From: a bacterium
Lineage (GTDB): Bacteria; Omnitrophota; Gorgyraeia; Duberdicusellales; 4484-171
Direction: 5' to 3'
Assembly (NCBI GenBank): GCA_021796115.1
Contig: JAJYOP010000012.1
Location: forward strand, 1 to 46,145
DNA: 46,145 nt
Below the pieces are notes generated by a model. The model was not told the DNA's origin. It saw nothing but the letters and a program-made list of their open reading frames with translations, and did not search any database. A program made the translations under genes and the position numbers. This document shows, one piece after another, positions 45,982 to 46,145 of this stretch. Each line of letters starts with the position of its first letter. Within the stretch, counting starts at the first letter, position 1.

Positions 45982-46145
45982 AATCTTTGTTTTCCGCCAG
46001 GATAATCATGCTTGCTTTTATTCCTATTACCGCTAAAATAACAAAGAATAACGCTAAACCGTAAAGCCGTAAAAACGCAAAGGATTTCTTTTGCGGTCTG
46101 TCCTTGCGGGGGGGGGGGCGGGCTTTTTAGTATTTTGTGGTTTTA
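45953..46145 (-). CDS. possible minus-strand membrane-protein end, frame broken at a G11 tract
   Basis: Minus-strand frame with TGA at 45953-45955 reads, downstream of the poly-C (11 C), RKDRPQKKSFAFLRLYGLAL then FFVILAVIGIKASMIILAEN. A basic stretch plus a hydrophobic helix looks like a real membrane-protein end. Upstream of the C11 tract the same frame meets a TAA, but the other two frames include an open one (AAA CCA CAA...), so one gained or lost base in the homopolymer would restore a longer gene. It overlaps the 3' end of yggT by 29 nt. Weakly supported. Confidence 0.3.

Overview
The window reads as a chromosomal segment of an AT-rich, diderm (Gram-negative type) uncultivated bacterium. 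Signal peptides and lipoproteins are frequent, and PilZ proteins, LemA modules, an Sm-like secreted domain, an RRM protein and short dispersed repeats recur. This mix resembles candidate phylum Omnitrophota (former OP3). That placement is inference from gene style: there is no rRNA, tRNA or ribosomal protein in the window to test it. Apart from one IS3-family end at the left edge, no mobile element, CRISPR array or prophage is recognisable.

Layout. 1-5.0 kb is an accessory island: the right end of an IS3 element, a secreted protein flanked by degenerate repeats, two toxin-antitoxin modules (AbrB-RelE and HTH-Doc), a small lipoprotein, a choloylglycine-hydrolase-like enzyme translationally coupled to Doc, and a short secreted protein. 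Two arrays of the motif RTTAACC with 10/19-bp phasing sit in front of the lipoprotein and of the HTH-Doc pair. 5.0-7.0 kb is a nitrogen module: a structured leader ending in a strong intrinsic terminator, then amt and glnK. 7.0-12.1 kb holds a membrane protein, a substrate-binding-like sensor, a convergent hybrid-sensor histidine kinase, a methyltransferase and an RRM protein with a long structured 5' UTR. 12.3-14.7 kb has a PilZ protein, two tandem secreted Fn3-like proteins and a secreted hydrolase with a GspB-like tail.

14.8-27.7 kb is envelope and metabolic functions: YvlD-like protein, LemA-DUF2207-transglutaminase-like operon with a lysine-tailed EF-Tu-domain-2-like protein and a HAD phosphatase, a second PilZ protein, a two-aldolase operon behind a repeat-rich leader, DUF2156, MATE, a second LemA module (GIDE/EF-hand protein plus LemA), and a beta-lactamase-fold protein that has lost all three catalytic motifs. 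27.8-29.0 kb is an rRNA methyltransferase on the minus strand.

29.3-37.9 kb is a lipid-remodelling cluster: MarR regulator, an LplT-like transporter fused to a PlsC acyltransferase, an alpha/beta hydrolase, a hexapeptide-repeat protein, an acyl-CoA/acyl-ACP ligase, then a response regulator, a VanZ remnant and a second ligase. It looks like a rearranged LplT-Aas lysophospholipid repair or fatty-acid salvage system. 37.9-46.1 kb contains an RluA-type pseudouridine synthase, an ECF sigma factor behind a recognisable ECF-type promoter with a fused anti-sigma/DUF4349 protein, an SLC13/ArsB-like permease, an NSS sodium symporter with its 35-residue small subunit, an intact class-A-type serine hydrolase, an MscS channel and YggT. 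Many genes overlap by TAATG/ATGA, which indicates operons with translational coupling, and several promoters lie so close to the start codon that the mRNAs would be almost leaderless.
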